From Nocardia bovistercoris (lineage in GTDB: Bacteria > Actinomycetota > Actinomycetes > Mycobacteriales > Mycobacteriaceae), in NCBI RefSeq assembly GCF_015674855.1, contig NZ_JADMLG010000002.1:817280-881279 (forward strand): DNA of 64,000 nucleotides. Direction: 5' to 3'. The notes under the pieces were generated by a model that did not search any database, was not told where the DNA came from, and worked only from the letters and a program-made list of their open reading frames with translations. Both the position numbers and the translations under genes were made by a program. Positions within the stretch are counted from its first letter, which is position 1. Each line of letters starts with the position of its first letter. Shown here in pieces: positions 33,696 through 64,000 of this stretch.

Positions 33696-34643
33696 ATGTT
33701 GGAAACCTCAGCGCGGTTGCTGCGGCTGCTGTCGCTGCTACAGACGCCGCGGTCATGGACCGGGGCCGAATTGGCCGAACGGCTCGAGGTCGACGTCCGC
33801 ACCGTGCGCCGCGACGTCGACAAACTGCGCACCCTCGGCTATCCGGTCGAGGCCAGTTCCGGGGTCGCCGGATACCGGCTCGGCGCGGGCGCCGAACTGC
33901 CGCCGCTGCTGCTCGAGGACGAGGAAGCGGTCGCGGTGGCGGTCGGATTGCGCACCGCGGCGGGCGGCACCATCGCCGGTATCGAGGACAGTTCGCTGCG
34001 CGCGCTCACCAAACTCGAACAGGTGCTGCCATCCCGGCTGCGGCACCGCGTGAACCTACTGCATTCGGTGACCGTCGCGGTACCCGCCGCACCCGCCACC
34101 GTCGATCCCGACACCCTCACCGCCATCGCGGGCGCCATCCGCGATAACCACCGCTTGCGCTTCGACTACCGCACGCACACCGGCGTCGACGCCGTGCGCA
34201 CCACCGAACCGCATCGCCTCGTACACACCGGACGGCGCTGGTACCTACTCGGATGGGATGTGGACCGCGCGGACTGGCGGACCTACCGTGTCGATCGGAT
34301 GCACCCACGCGTACCGACCGGTCCGCGGTTCACACCGCGCGAGGCGCCGTCCGATATCGCCGATTACGTCGGGCGCGGGGTGACGACCTCCCCCTACCGG
34401 TACGCGGCGCGCGTCACGCTGCTGGTGCCCGCCGAGGTCGCGGCCGATCGCATCGCGCCGACGGTCGGTGTGGTCGAGCCCATCGACGAGCGGAGCTGTC
34501 TGCTGACCACCGGCGCGAATTCGGTCGACGAACTCGCGTTCTACCTCGGCGCGTACGGATTTCCGTTCCGCGTGCACGAGCCGCCCGAACTCGTCGCGCG
34601 CATCGGGGAAATCGCCGACATGCTCCGCGCGGCCGTGGACTGA
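33696..34643 (+). CDS. YafY-type transcriptional regulator (HTH + WYL domain)
   Basis: 315 residues. Residues 1-60 form a winged helix (LRLLSLLQTPRSWTGAELAERLEVDVRTVRRDVDKLRTLGYPVEASSG). The WYL domain spans about 140-225 (RLRFDYRTHTGVDAVRTTEPHRLVHTGRRWYLLGWDVDRADWRTYRVDRM), with RWYLLG as the signature, followed by the WCX-like extension. WYL domains bind nucleotides or other ligands. It is divergent from the epoxide hydrolase and shares the palindrome at 33653-33677, so that gene is its likely target. Confidence 0.9.
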   Translation: MLETSARLLRLLSLLQTPRSWTGAELAERLEVDVRTVRRDVDKLRTLGYPVEASSGVAGYRLGAGAELPPLLLEDEEAVAVAVGLRTAAGGTIAGIEDSSLRALTKLEQVLPSRLRHRVNLLHSVTVAVPAAPATVDPDTLTAIAGAIRDNHRLRFDYRTHTGVDAVRTTEPHRLVHTGRRWYLLGWDVDRADWRTYRVDRMHPRVPTGPRFTPREAPSDIADYVGRGVTTSPYRYAARVTLLVPAEVAADRIAPTVGVVEPIDERSCLLTTGANSVDELAFYLGAYGFPFRVHEPPELVARIGEIADMLRAAVD

Positions 34644-34664
34644 AGAAGTCGCGACGCGGATCGT

Positions 34665-35312
34665 TCACTCGTCCTGCTGCGCGACCCGAGTCCGTTCGAA
34701 TCGCGGGTCGAGCCCGCGCAGCAGAATCCGCACCCCGCCGCTGAACTCCTCGGCGGGCGAGACCTCCCGCGCCTGGCTCGCGGTCTGGACCAGCAGCGGA
34801 TACTCATGCGGTGAAAGCCGCGCCATGGCTTCGGTACCGGGTCCGCGCAGCGAGGCATGGTGTTCGTTCTGGAGGAATCCGAGTAGGAATCCGATGATGG
34901 CGCGCTGGGCGATGACTCGGTCGCGGCCGTCGAAGCCCGCATCGGTGAGGACCGCGAGGGTGGCCTCGATGTAGCGCAGGGTCGCCGTTGCGGACTGGCG
35001 GTGGCGCAGGAACAGCGGCACGGTCTCGGGGTGGGCGGACACCGCGTCGCGCATGCGGTGCATGAGCAAGTCGATGCGGGCGCGCCAGTCGGTGTCCGGC
35101 GGCAGGGTGAGGTCGACACCTTCCAGGACTCGGTCGACCACGAGGATTTCCAGGTGGTCGCGGTCGGTGACGTAGCGGTAGAGGGCCATGGTCGCGACCC
35201 GCAGTTCCTTGGCGACCGCGCGCATGGTCAGGGCGGGTAGGCCGTCCCGGTCTATCACCGCGATGGCGGCCGCGGCGAGGTCGGCGGTGGTCAGCGAGCG
35301 AGGGCGGGGCAC
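34665..35312 (-). CDS. TetR-family regulator with TetR_C-like domain
   Basis: 215 residues from GTG 35312 (VPRPRSLTTADLAAAAIAVIDRDG). DNA-binding helices at about 8-55 (PALTMRAVAKELRVATMALYRYVTDRDHLEILVVDRVL), followed by a C-terminal domain of the TetR/tetracycline-repressor C class. The longer frame from 35366 would cross the promoter and palindrome, so the GTG is preferred. Divergent from the thioredoxin-fold protein; a GACGTA...TACGTC palindrome lies in the 71-bp gap, and control of both genes is likely. Confidence 0.84.
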   Translation of the reverse strand: MPRPRSLTTADLAAAAIAVIDRDGLPALTMRAVAKELRVATMALYRYVTDRDHLEILVVDRVLEGVDLTLPPDTDWRARIDLLMHRMRDAVSAHPETVPLFLRHRQSATATLRYIEATLAVLTDAGFDGRDRVIAQRAIIGFLLGFLQNEHHASLRGPGTEAMARLSPHEYPLLVQTASQAREVSPAEEFSGGVRILLRGLDPRFERTRVAQQDE

Positions 35313-35344
35313 GGGTTGACAGCGTACAAGGTACACGCATACTT

Positions 35345-35360
35345 GACGTAGGAGTACGTC
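35345..35360. promoter_or_regulatory. Candidate TetR operator (GACGTA-GGAG-TACGTC) with promoter elements
   Basis: Perfect 6-bp inverted repeat with a 4-bp centre, between divergent genes. It overlaps a TTGACG -35-like element at 35343-35348 aimed at the redoxin gene. A further promoter-like TTGACA (35316-35321) with CATACT 16 bp on also points rightwards. Confidence 0.55.
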
Positions 35361-35383
35361 GTACACCTACGAGAGGAAGCGCC

Positions 35384-35959
35384 ATGCCACTGCCGAGCCA
35401 TCTGCCACCCCGGACCCTGACCACGATCGCCGAAGTCGAAATACCCATCCCCGATCCCGACCGCCTCGTGCACCTGCAATTCCGCCGATTCGCCGGGTGC
35501 CCCGTGTGCGCGCTGCATCTGCGCTCGTTCGTACACAGGCACGACGAGATCGTCGCCACCGGAATCCGCGAAGTCGTCGTATTCCATTCCCACGCCGCGG
35601 AATTACGGAAGTACAGCGCCGAATTCCCGCTCGACTTCGTCGCCGACCCCACACGAGCGCTCTACCGGGAATTCGGGGTCGAATACGGACCACGCGCGCT
35701 CCTCGATCCACGCGCGTGGCCTGCCATCATCCGATCCGTATGGGCGGAGTTGCGGGCGAGTCGACGGCCCGGTTACCACGCTCCCCCTCGTAGCGCCGAA
35801 GGCGGCCGCCTCGGGCTGCCCGCGGACTTCCTGATAGCTCCCGATGGGCGCGTACTCGCCTCGAAACACGGTCGGCACGCGGACGACCAGTGGTCGGTCG
35901 ACGAACTCCTGAGGTCCGCGCAGGTCACCGGCACTCCGCCACAGGTCGGCCGCGGCTGA
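35384..35959 (+). CDS. Thioredoxin-fold AhpC/TSA-like (peroxiredoxin-like) protein
   Basis: 191 residues starting MPLPSHLPPRTLTTIAEVEIP. The segment LQFRRFAGCPVCALHLRSFVHRHDEIVATGIREVVVFHSHAAELRKY has a CPVC redox motif in a thioredoxin-type fold of the AhpC/TSA-2 (peroxiredoxin-like) group. ADFLIAPDGRVLASKHG is the matching late strand. Thiol-dependent reduction is inferred. AGAGGAAG at 35372-35379 is the ribosome-binding site. Divergently paired with the TetR gene. Confidence 0.8.
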   Translation: MPLPSHLPPRTLTTIAEVEIPIPDPDRLVHLQFRRFAGCPVCALHLRSFVHRHDEIVATGIREVVVFHSHAAELRKYSAEFPLDFVADPTRALYREFGVEYGPRALLDPRAWPAIIRSVWAELRASRRPGYHAPPRSAEGGRLGLPADFLIAPDGRVLASKHGRHADDQWSVDELLRSAQVTGTPPQVGRG

Positions 35960-36162
35960 GTGAAACCACCTGATCGCGGTATCCGACACTGCCCCTGGTA
36001 ATTTCCTCGTGCCGTGTCGGGGATTTATTGCACGGCAGGGGAACTCACACCGAGGGTCTATGTTGGCCGACCAGACCTCGCGCCGACGACTTTGCAGACC
36101 CACGAACGCAACATCGAGCTGGTCAGTTGCCGCGGATCGGGACGGGAGGAGATGGACCCGCA

Positions 36163-36903
36163 GTGACGAACCAGACTGCGGTAGTTCATGATCGAGCAAT
36201 GCCGCCGTCTCTCGATCGCATGATCTACGTCGACGACTCCGGTCATCCCCAATCCGGGCTGGCTGTCTACGGATGGATCGAGTTCCGCCCTGACCAATGG
36301 CGATCGGTGCTGCGAACATGGCTCGACACTCGCAAAGCGCTCTGGCGAGAGTTCAAGGTACCGGTCACCAAAGAACTGCATACCACCGAATACGTGAACG
36401 GTCGCGGCAGGATCTCCAAGAGCATCCCGGAGCGACATATCCACGATGGCCACGAATACTGGAAGGACTTCGGTCGAGAGGTGGCGCACGATTGCCTGGA
36501 GACGCTCCGATGCGTTGAGGGGCTGATCGTCGGTTCGGTGTACCGCAGGGGGCAACCGCAGGACTTCGCGTCGACCAAAAGGGAGCTCTACGCCGATCTC
36601 GTCACGCGCTTCGAACGGGAACTGGAGGCAGGCGACTCACTCGGCCTGATCTTCATGGATGGTGACGGCAGCGACAGCTCGTTCCGAACGACTCATCGCG
36701 GGCTCGCGTTGGCCCAGCGGCGGATGATCGAAGACGCCATCCACATCGATTCATCCGGCTCACAGCTGATACAGATGGCTGATCTCGTCGCATGGTCGGC
36801 CGCCGCCGCGATCGATCGGCATCCGAAGAACGAGTTCGCCGCTCAGTGGTACAGCAAATACATGTCTGAACGTGATCCCCTGCGCGAGCCTCAGGAAATG
36901 TAG
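36163..36903 (+). CDS. DUF3800 domain protein
   Basis: 246 residues if GTG 36163 is used (234 from ATG 36199). DUF3800 motifs are visible: IYVDDSGHPQSGLAVYGWIEF near the N-terminus, a central FMDGDGSDSSF strand with acidic residues, and IQMADLVAWSAAAAIDR towards the C-terminus. The arrangement of Asp residues suggests an RNase H-like nuclease fold, but activity is unproven. A four-codon ORF (ATG GAC CCG CAG TGA at 36152-36166) ends on the GTG start, preceded by GGGAGGAG. Codon use is less G/C-extreme than in flanking genes, and no partner is adjacent, which fits acquisition by transfer. Confidence 0.75.
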   Translation: MTNQTAVVHDRAMPPSLDRMIYVDDSGHPQSGLAVYGWIEFRPDQWRSVLRTWLDTRKALWREFKVPVTKELHTTEYVNGRGRISKSIPERHIHDGHEYWKDFGREVAHDCLETLRCVEGLIVGSVYRRGQPQDFASTKRELYADLVTRFERELEAGDSLGLIFMDGDGSDSSFRTTHRGLALAQRRMIEDAIHIDSSGSQLIQMADLVAWSAAAAIDRHPKNEFAAQWYSKYMSERDPLREPQEM

Positions 36904-36921
36904 GCATCCCCGGAAACAGCT

Positions 36922-36953
36922 AGACCCCCTTATCCACAGGTGTGGGGGGGTCT
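36922..36953. terminator. Nested hairpin between DUF3800 and sigma factor genes
   Basis: Outer arms AGACCCCC (36922-36929) and GGGGGTCT (36946-36953); an inner CCACA-GG-TGTGG dyad partly overlaps the loop. Sits between two convergent genes and could terminate both. Confidence 0.6.
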
Positions 36954-36981
36954 GCTCCATCATGTTAGCACCTTCTCTGCC

Positions 36982-38184
36982 CTATGGAAGAAGAGGTGGG
37001 TCACTGTCCCGATTTCGATCGCGGCCATCCGACAGCTGACGCGAGGTTGCGGCCTTGCGGGTGAGGTGGTTGCGTTCGGGGATGTTGTCGGCCTGTGCGG
37101 CGGCCTCGACGTAGAGGCGCGCGGCCTCGGCGTGATCGCCCGCGCGTTCGTGCAGGTAGGCGGCTGACGCGGTGTAGCGCGGGAGGTCAGGAGGGAGTTC
37201 GGCGAGGGCGGCGAGTCCGGCGCGGGGGCCGTCCGCCTCGCCGACGGCGACCGCGCGGTTGAGGCGCGCGATCGGGCTGTCGGTGAGACCGACGAGTTCG
37301 TCGTACCACTCGACGATCTGCACCCAGTCGGTTTCCTCCGCCGTGCGAGCGTCGGCGTGCAGGGCCGCGACGGCCGCTTGGGCCTGGTATTCGCCGAGGC
37401 GGTCGCGGGCCAGCGCGGCTTGCAGGATGTCGATACCCTCGGCGATCAGGTCGTGGCGCCACAGGGCGCGATCCTGTTCGGCCAGCGGCACGAGGCTGCC
37501 GTCGGCGCGGGTGCGGGCGGCGCGTCTGGCGTGGTGGAGCAGGAACAGCGCGAGCAGTCCCGCGACCTCGGGGTCATCGGTGCTCGCCGCGAGTTGCCTG
37601 GTCAGCCGGATCGCCTCGGCGGCCAGGTCGACGTCACCGCTGTAGCCTTCGTTGAAGACCAGATACAGCACGCGCAGCACGGTGCGCGGATCACCTGGAC
37701 GGTCGAGCCGCACCTCGCCGACGGTGCGTTTGGCTCGGCTGATCCGTTGCGCCATAGTCGATTCGGGTACCAGGTAGGCGCGCGCGATCTGGCGGGTGGT
37801 GAGGCCGCCGACGGCGCGCAGGGTGAGTGCGACCGCGGAGGCGGGGGTGAGATCCGGGTGCGCGCACAGGAAATACAGCTGAAGCGTCTCGTCGACGGAC
37901 GCGGCCGGGCCGGGTTCCGGCTCGTCGGACACGCGGAGTTCGCGGCGGCGGCGCGCGACATCGGAGCGCGTGAGGTCGAGGAATCGCCGCCACGCCGTGG
38001 TGATCAACCAGCCTTTGGGGTCATCGGGGCGACGGTCCTGCCACGTCTCGACGGCACGCAGCAACGCGTCCTGCACGGCGTCCTCGGCGGTCGCGAAATC
38101 CGCCCCGCGGTGGACGAGGGCGGCAAGCACGCCGGGAATCATTTCCCGCAGCCGCGTCTCGTCCACCGCGTCGGCGTCCGTCAT
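36982..38184 (-). CDS. ECF42-type RNA polymerase sigma factor
   Basis: 400 residues from ATG 38184. Sigma region 2 is at about 10-75 (GADFATAEDAVQDALLRAVETWQDRRPDDPKGWLITTAWRRFLDLTRSDVARRRRE), and sigma region 4 at about 110-165 (VALTLRAVGGLTTRQIARAYLVPESTMAQRISRAKRTV). A C-terminal extension of about 220 residues, rich in helical repeats, distinguishes this group (DUF6596) from short ECF sigmas. The gene upstream encodes a DGPF/YCII protein and overlaps it by 4 bp, the association typical of ECF42. No anti-sigma factor is seen; the C-terminal extension is thought to take part in control. Confidence 0.88.
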   Translation of the reverse strand: MTDADAVDETRLREMIPGVLAALVHRGADFATAEDAVQDALLRAVETWQDRRPDDPKGWLITTAWRRFLDLTRSDVARRRRELRVSDEPEPGPAASVDETLQLYFLCAHPDLTPASAVALTLRAVGGLTTRQIARAYLVPESTMAQRISRAKRTVGEVRLDRPGDPRTVLRVLYLVFNEGYSGDVDLAAEAIRLTRQLAASTDDPEVAGLLALFLLHHARRAARTRADGSLVPLAEQDRALWRHDLIAEGIDILQAALARDRLGEYQAQAAVAALHADARTAEETDWVQIVEWYDELVGLTDSPIARLNRAVAVGEADGPRAGLAALAELPPDLPRYTASAAYLHERAGDHAEAARLYVEAAAQADNIPERNHLTRKAATSRQLSDGRDRNRDSDPPLLP

Positions 38185-38588
38185 TCGGTGACGGTCGGGG
38201 CGTGGGTCAGGAACGGTCGCAGTTCGAGCCATTCGTGGATCGGGTCGCCCCCGGCTCCCGGCGCCGCCGACAACTCCCCCGCCAGTTCGAGCGCGCGCTC
38301 GTAGGAGTCGACGTCGATGATCATCCAGCCCGCGATCAGATCCTTCGTCTCCGCGAACGGGCCATCCGTGACCGGCGGCTTACCCGCACCATCGGACCGC
38401 ACCCACGTCCCACCCGGCGCGAGCGCCTGACTGCTCACGTACTCCCCACTCCCCTCCAACCGCGCCGCGAAATCGTTCATGTACTGAACATGCGCCTCGA
38501 TCTCCTCGGGCGTCCACCGATCCATCGGCACATCGTTCACCGACGCGGGCGCACCACGGTAATGCTTGAGCAGCAGATACTTCGCCAT
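38181..38588 (-). CDS. DGPF/YCII-related domain protein
   Basis: 135 residues from ATG 38588, with a strong ribosome-binding site (AAGGAGGA). MAKYLLLKHYRG opens the ferredoxin-like YCII fold, and VTDGPFAETKDLIAGWMIIDVDSYERALELA contains the DGPF motif that names the family. The gene overlaps the ECF sigma factor start (ATGA), so the two are coupled. Family members are regularly the partner and sometimes the target of ECF42 sigma factors; a biochemical function is not established. Confidence 0.9.
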   Translation of the reverse strand: MAKYLLLKHYRGAPASVNDVPMDRWTPEEIEAHVQYMNDFAARLEGSGEYVSSQALAPGGTWVRSDGAGKPPVTDGPFAETKDLIAGWMIIDVDSYERALELAGELSAAPGAGGDPIHEWLELRPFLTHAPTVTE

Positions 38589-38746
38589 CTCGTCCTCCTT
38601 GTCTCCAGCGCCCCAGCGGCGCTTCACCCAGGAAACGGAATCACACCCGCATTCTCGACATCCCCACCCGAAGTTTTCCGCACTTTCTTTTCATGAGCGT
38701 GCGAGACCGAACGCTGGACGGCAAGAGTCGATGACCTCCACGCACG

Positions 38747-38778
38747 GGTATCCACGATGGTATCCTTGGTAGGTATCC
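38747..38778. promoter_or_regulatory. Direct GGTATCC repeats upstream of MazEF-type pair
   Basis: Three perfect GGTATCC copies at 38747-38753, 38759-38765 and 38772-38778, spaced 12-13 bp, with a degenerate CGTATC at 38784-38788 region and a reversed GGATA near 38798. The spacing of about one helical turn suits cooperative ribbon-helix-helix binding, so this is a candidate autoregulatory operator 50-80 bp before the antitoxin start. Confidence 0.6.
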
Positions 38779-38828
38779 TGCTCGTATCTATGATCGGGAT
38801 ATGCTCCGCAACCGGGAAGGTGAGAAGC

Positions 38829-39068
38829 ATGGCCGCCACAATGTCCTCGATGAAGGTCGAGCAATCGGTGCGCGAGCGGGTGAGTGCGCTGGCGCAGTCG
38901 GAGGGCCGCACCGTCTCCCAAACCATCGCGCACCTACTGGACGAGCACGACCGCCGAATGCGCTTCGCCGCCGTCGCGGCAGCGTACGCCGAAATGGACG
39001 ACGACTACGTCACCGAGGCCGCCGCCTGGGACGACACGCTCGAGGACGGCCTGGACGACGAGCGGTGA
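38829..39068 (+). CDS. Ribbon-helix-helix antitoxin (MazE/CopG-like)
   Basis: 79 residues from ATG 38829 (MAATMSSMKVEQSVRERVSALAQ); ATG 38841 is an alternative. MKVEQSVRERVSALAQSEGRTVSQTIAHLLDEH is a ribbon-helix-helix DNA-binding module, followed by an acidic tail (AEMDDDYVTEAAAWDDTLEDGLDDE) that would neutralise a basic toxin surface. It overlaps the toxin gene by 4 bp (GTGA) and follows three GGTATCC repeats. Antitoxin first, toxin second is the usual MazEF order. Confidence 0.86.
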   Translation: MAATMSSMKVEQSVRERVSALAQSEGRTVSQTIAHLLDEHDRRMRFAAVAAAYAEMDDDYVTEAAAWDDTLEDGLDDER

Positions 39069-39415
39069 GCGCCTCGTACCAGCCGGGTGACGTTGTCTGG
39101 ATACAACTTTCGCCCACGAGAGGGCGCGAACAGGACGGCCGACGCCCCGCGGTCGTGATCTCCACCGCGGACTACCTCCGCAACGTCCGAGGTCTGGTCG
39201 TAGTCGTCCCGGTGACGACGACGGATCGCGGTTGGCCCCATCACGTCCGGTTGCGTGGCGACACCGTCGGGCTGTCCGAAATCTCCTTCGCGATGACAGA
39301 ACAACCGCGCACGGTGAGCACCGACAGAATCAGCCGCGTCGCAGGCACGGTGAGCAAGCAGACCCTCGCCGTAATCCGACGCTGGATAAGCGATTTCATC
39401 GTGATGGAGGACTAG
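39065..39415 (+). CDS. MazF/PemK-family toxin (endoribonuclease-like)
   Basis: 116 residues from GTG 39065 within the antitoxin stop. YQPGDVVWIQLSPTRGREQDGRRPAVVISTADYLRNVRGLVVVVPVTT is the PemK/MazF barrel core, with the conserved RPAVVIS strand, followed by VSTDRISRVAGTVSKQTLAVIRRWISDFI, the usual C-terminal helix. MazF toxins cleave mRNA at specific sequences; specificity here is unknown. Stoichiometric co-translation with the antitoxin is implied by the GTGA overlap. Confidence 0.9.
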   Translation: MSASYQPGDVVWIQLSPTRGREQDGRRPAVVISTADYLRNVRGLVVVVPVTTTDRGWPHHVRLRGDTVGLSEISFAMTEQPRTVSTDRISRVAGTVSKQTLAVIRRWISDFIVMED

Positions 39416-39524
39416 CGATCGACGCGGCACGTTCACGGACCGAAGTCCGGGTTCGCCGGCGGGACAGCGGCAGGATCGGGCGTGAGAAGAAGGGCGGGCC
39501 TTCGATCGCCAGGCTAGAGCTGGT

Positions 39525-40100
39525 TCACGGCAGGAGGGTGGCGGGGTCGAGAGTGAGAGGGAAAGGGGCGTGGAGGGTGGCCGCTTGACCGGCGGGGACT
39601 CGGTGGGTCAGTTCGTAGGCGCCGCTGGGGCCGAGGGTGTGGGCGAACAGGACCGGGAGGGGTTCGCCTGGGAGTTGGCCGTTGAAAGGGTTGATTTCAA
39701 AACGCCAGTAGTGGGGGATTCCCGCGTCCGCGTAAAGGGTCGGCTTGACCATGCGGTCCTGCAGGGTTGTGGAGGCGGAGACCACCTCGACGGCCAGGAC
39801 CACCTGGGCTACGGGTATTCCGCGCGCGTCGGGGGGCACCTCGCCTGTCAGGACGATCAAATCCGGGATGGGCTCGTCTTGGCCGATGAGGACGCCGACA
39901 CCGGTCATGACTTCGTGGTCGGCGGGGACCAACGTGTACAACGTTCGGTCCAGCCAATTGACCAGCCGCTGGTGGCGCGGCTTTGGAGCGGCGTTCACAA
40001 CGAGCTGACCATTCAGAACCTCGTACCGTAGTCCATCCTCGGGCATGTGATCGAGATCCGCTGCGGTCCACCGATCGGCACGACGAATCGGCATTGCCAT
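39525..40100 (-). CDS. Uma2-family restriction-endonuclease-like protein
   Basis: 191 residues, PD-(D/E)XK fold of the Uma2/DUF820 family: WTAADLDHMPEDGLRYEVLNGQLVVNAAPKPRHQRLVNWL supplies the first acidic residue, EPIPDLIVLTGEVP the catalytic Asp, and VVLAVEVVSASTTLQDRMVKPTLYADAGIPHYW the E-V-V-S strand. Such genes are abundant in actinomycetes, often in multiple copies, with no known physiological target. It lies 94 bp downstream of the NRPS stop on the same strand, across a hairpin, so it is probably transcribed separately. Confidence 0.87.
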   Translation of the reverse strand: MAMPIRRADRWTAADLDHMPEDGLRYEVLNGQLVVNAAPKPRHQRLVNWLDRTLYTLVPADHEVMTGVGVLIGQDEPIPDLIVLTGEVPPDARGIPVAQVVLAVEVVSASTTLQDRMVKPTLYADAGIPHYWRFEINPFNGQLPGEPLPVLFAHTLGPSGAYELTHRVPAGQAATLHAPFPLTLDPATLLP

Positions 40101-40161
40101 CGGGACACCTCCAACCTCCGGGTGGGATCTCGGAAAGTCTATCGCAGCAGGAGTATCACCA

Positions 40162-40187
40162 TCCGGCCCGATTGGAGCCGGGCCGGA
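40162..40187 (-). terminator. Hairpin immediately after the NRPS gene
   Basis: Perfect 9-bp arms TCCGGCCCG (40162-40170) and CGGGCCGGA (40179-40187) with an 8-nt loop, beginning 8 nt after the NRPS stop on the minus strand. No T tract follows. Its position supports 40195 as a genuine gene end rather than a truncated reading frame. Confidence 0.6.
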
Positions 40188-40194
40188 CGGTGGG

Positions 40195-64000
<23,806 letters not shown>

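Noticed and set aside
36009..36191. A 60-codon ORF upstream of DUF3800
   Set aside because: No ribosome-binding site, no homology, and it overlaps the DUF3800 start in another frame.

Overview
The window looks like a chromosomal segment of a mycolic-acid actinomycete, most likely Nocardia or a close relative. The basis is very high GC with strong G/C third-position bias, frequent GTG/TTG starts, many ATGA/GTGA gene overlaps, and a uvrD1 - chorismate mutase - pgi neighbourhood that matches the mycobacterial layout as I recall it. The chorismate mutase also carries the mycobacterial-type C-terminus. The genus is an inference; no rRNA or other marker is present.

Layout. 1-7.2 kb: UvrD1/PcrA helicase (3' end cut by the window edge), chorismate mutase, a succinate-semialdehyde-type dehydrogenase, pgi and a TVGYGD potassium channel. 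7.5-13.2 kb: a small secreted protein, an AidB-like acyl-CoA dehydrogenase with its TetR regulator and operator, a 10-copy octanucleotide repeat, an enoyl-CoA hydratase fused by overlap to an HxxxDG acyltransferase, and a toxin/antitoxin-like pair. 13.2-22.2 kb: a flavin-binding protein divergent from a MocR/PdxR regulator, DUF2630, an FAD disulfide oxidoreductase, a carboxylesterase, an Fpg/Nei glycosylase, cobF, thyA-folA and a cupin. 22.2-26.3 kb: a DyP peroxidase with an encapsulin cargo-loading tail, its encapsulin shell gene, a small membrane protein and a TerD-like protein with a Pro/Gln/Tyr repeat linker. 26.2-32.5 kb: TetR with two operators, an APC permease, then a tightly overlapped operon of a 49-aa ORF, two DUF1989 (urea-carboxylase-associated / carboxyguanidine-deiminase-type) subunits and a urea-carboxylase CT domain lacking biotin carboxylase and biotin carrier. 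32.5-40.1 kb: epoxide hydrolase and WYL regulator around a 25-bp palindrome, a TetR/thioredoxin-fold pair, DUF3800, an ECF42-type sigma factor with its DGPF/YCII partner, a MazEF-type pair and a Uma2 nuclease.

40.2-64.0 kb is one minus-strand NRPS reading frame of at least 7,934 residues whose N-terminus lies beyond the right edge. Visible order: (partial C)-A-PCP | C-A-PCP-E | C-A-PCP | C-A-PCP | C-A-PCP | C-A-PCP-E* | C-A*. Hand-read specificity codes give Thr (module 1) and Ser (modules 3 and 5); modules 2, 4 and 6 are unassigned. The last epimerisation domain has lost its catalytic motifs. The protein stops half-way through a decayed adenylation domain, with no PCP or thioesterase. The specificity-determining stretch of the second Ser A domain carries synonymous codon usage unlike everything around it, suggesting a subdomain swap.

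The most unusual content is the NRPS with its dead E domain, truncated terminal A domain, mosaic A domain and Gly/Ala insertion, together with the incomplete guanidine/urea-carboxylase-like operon. Specificity codes, operators and domain borders were all read by eye without alignment tools and should be treated as such.
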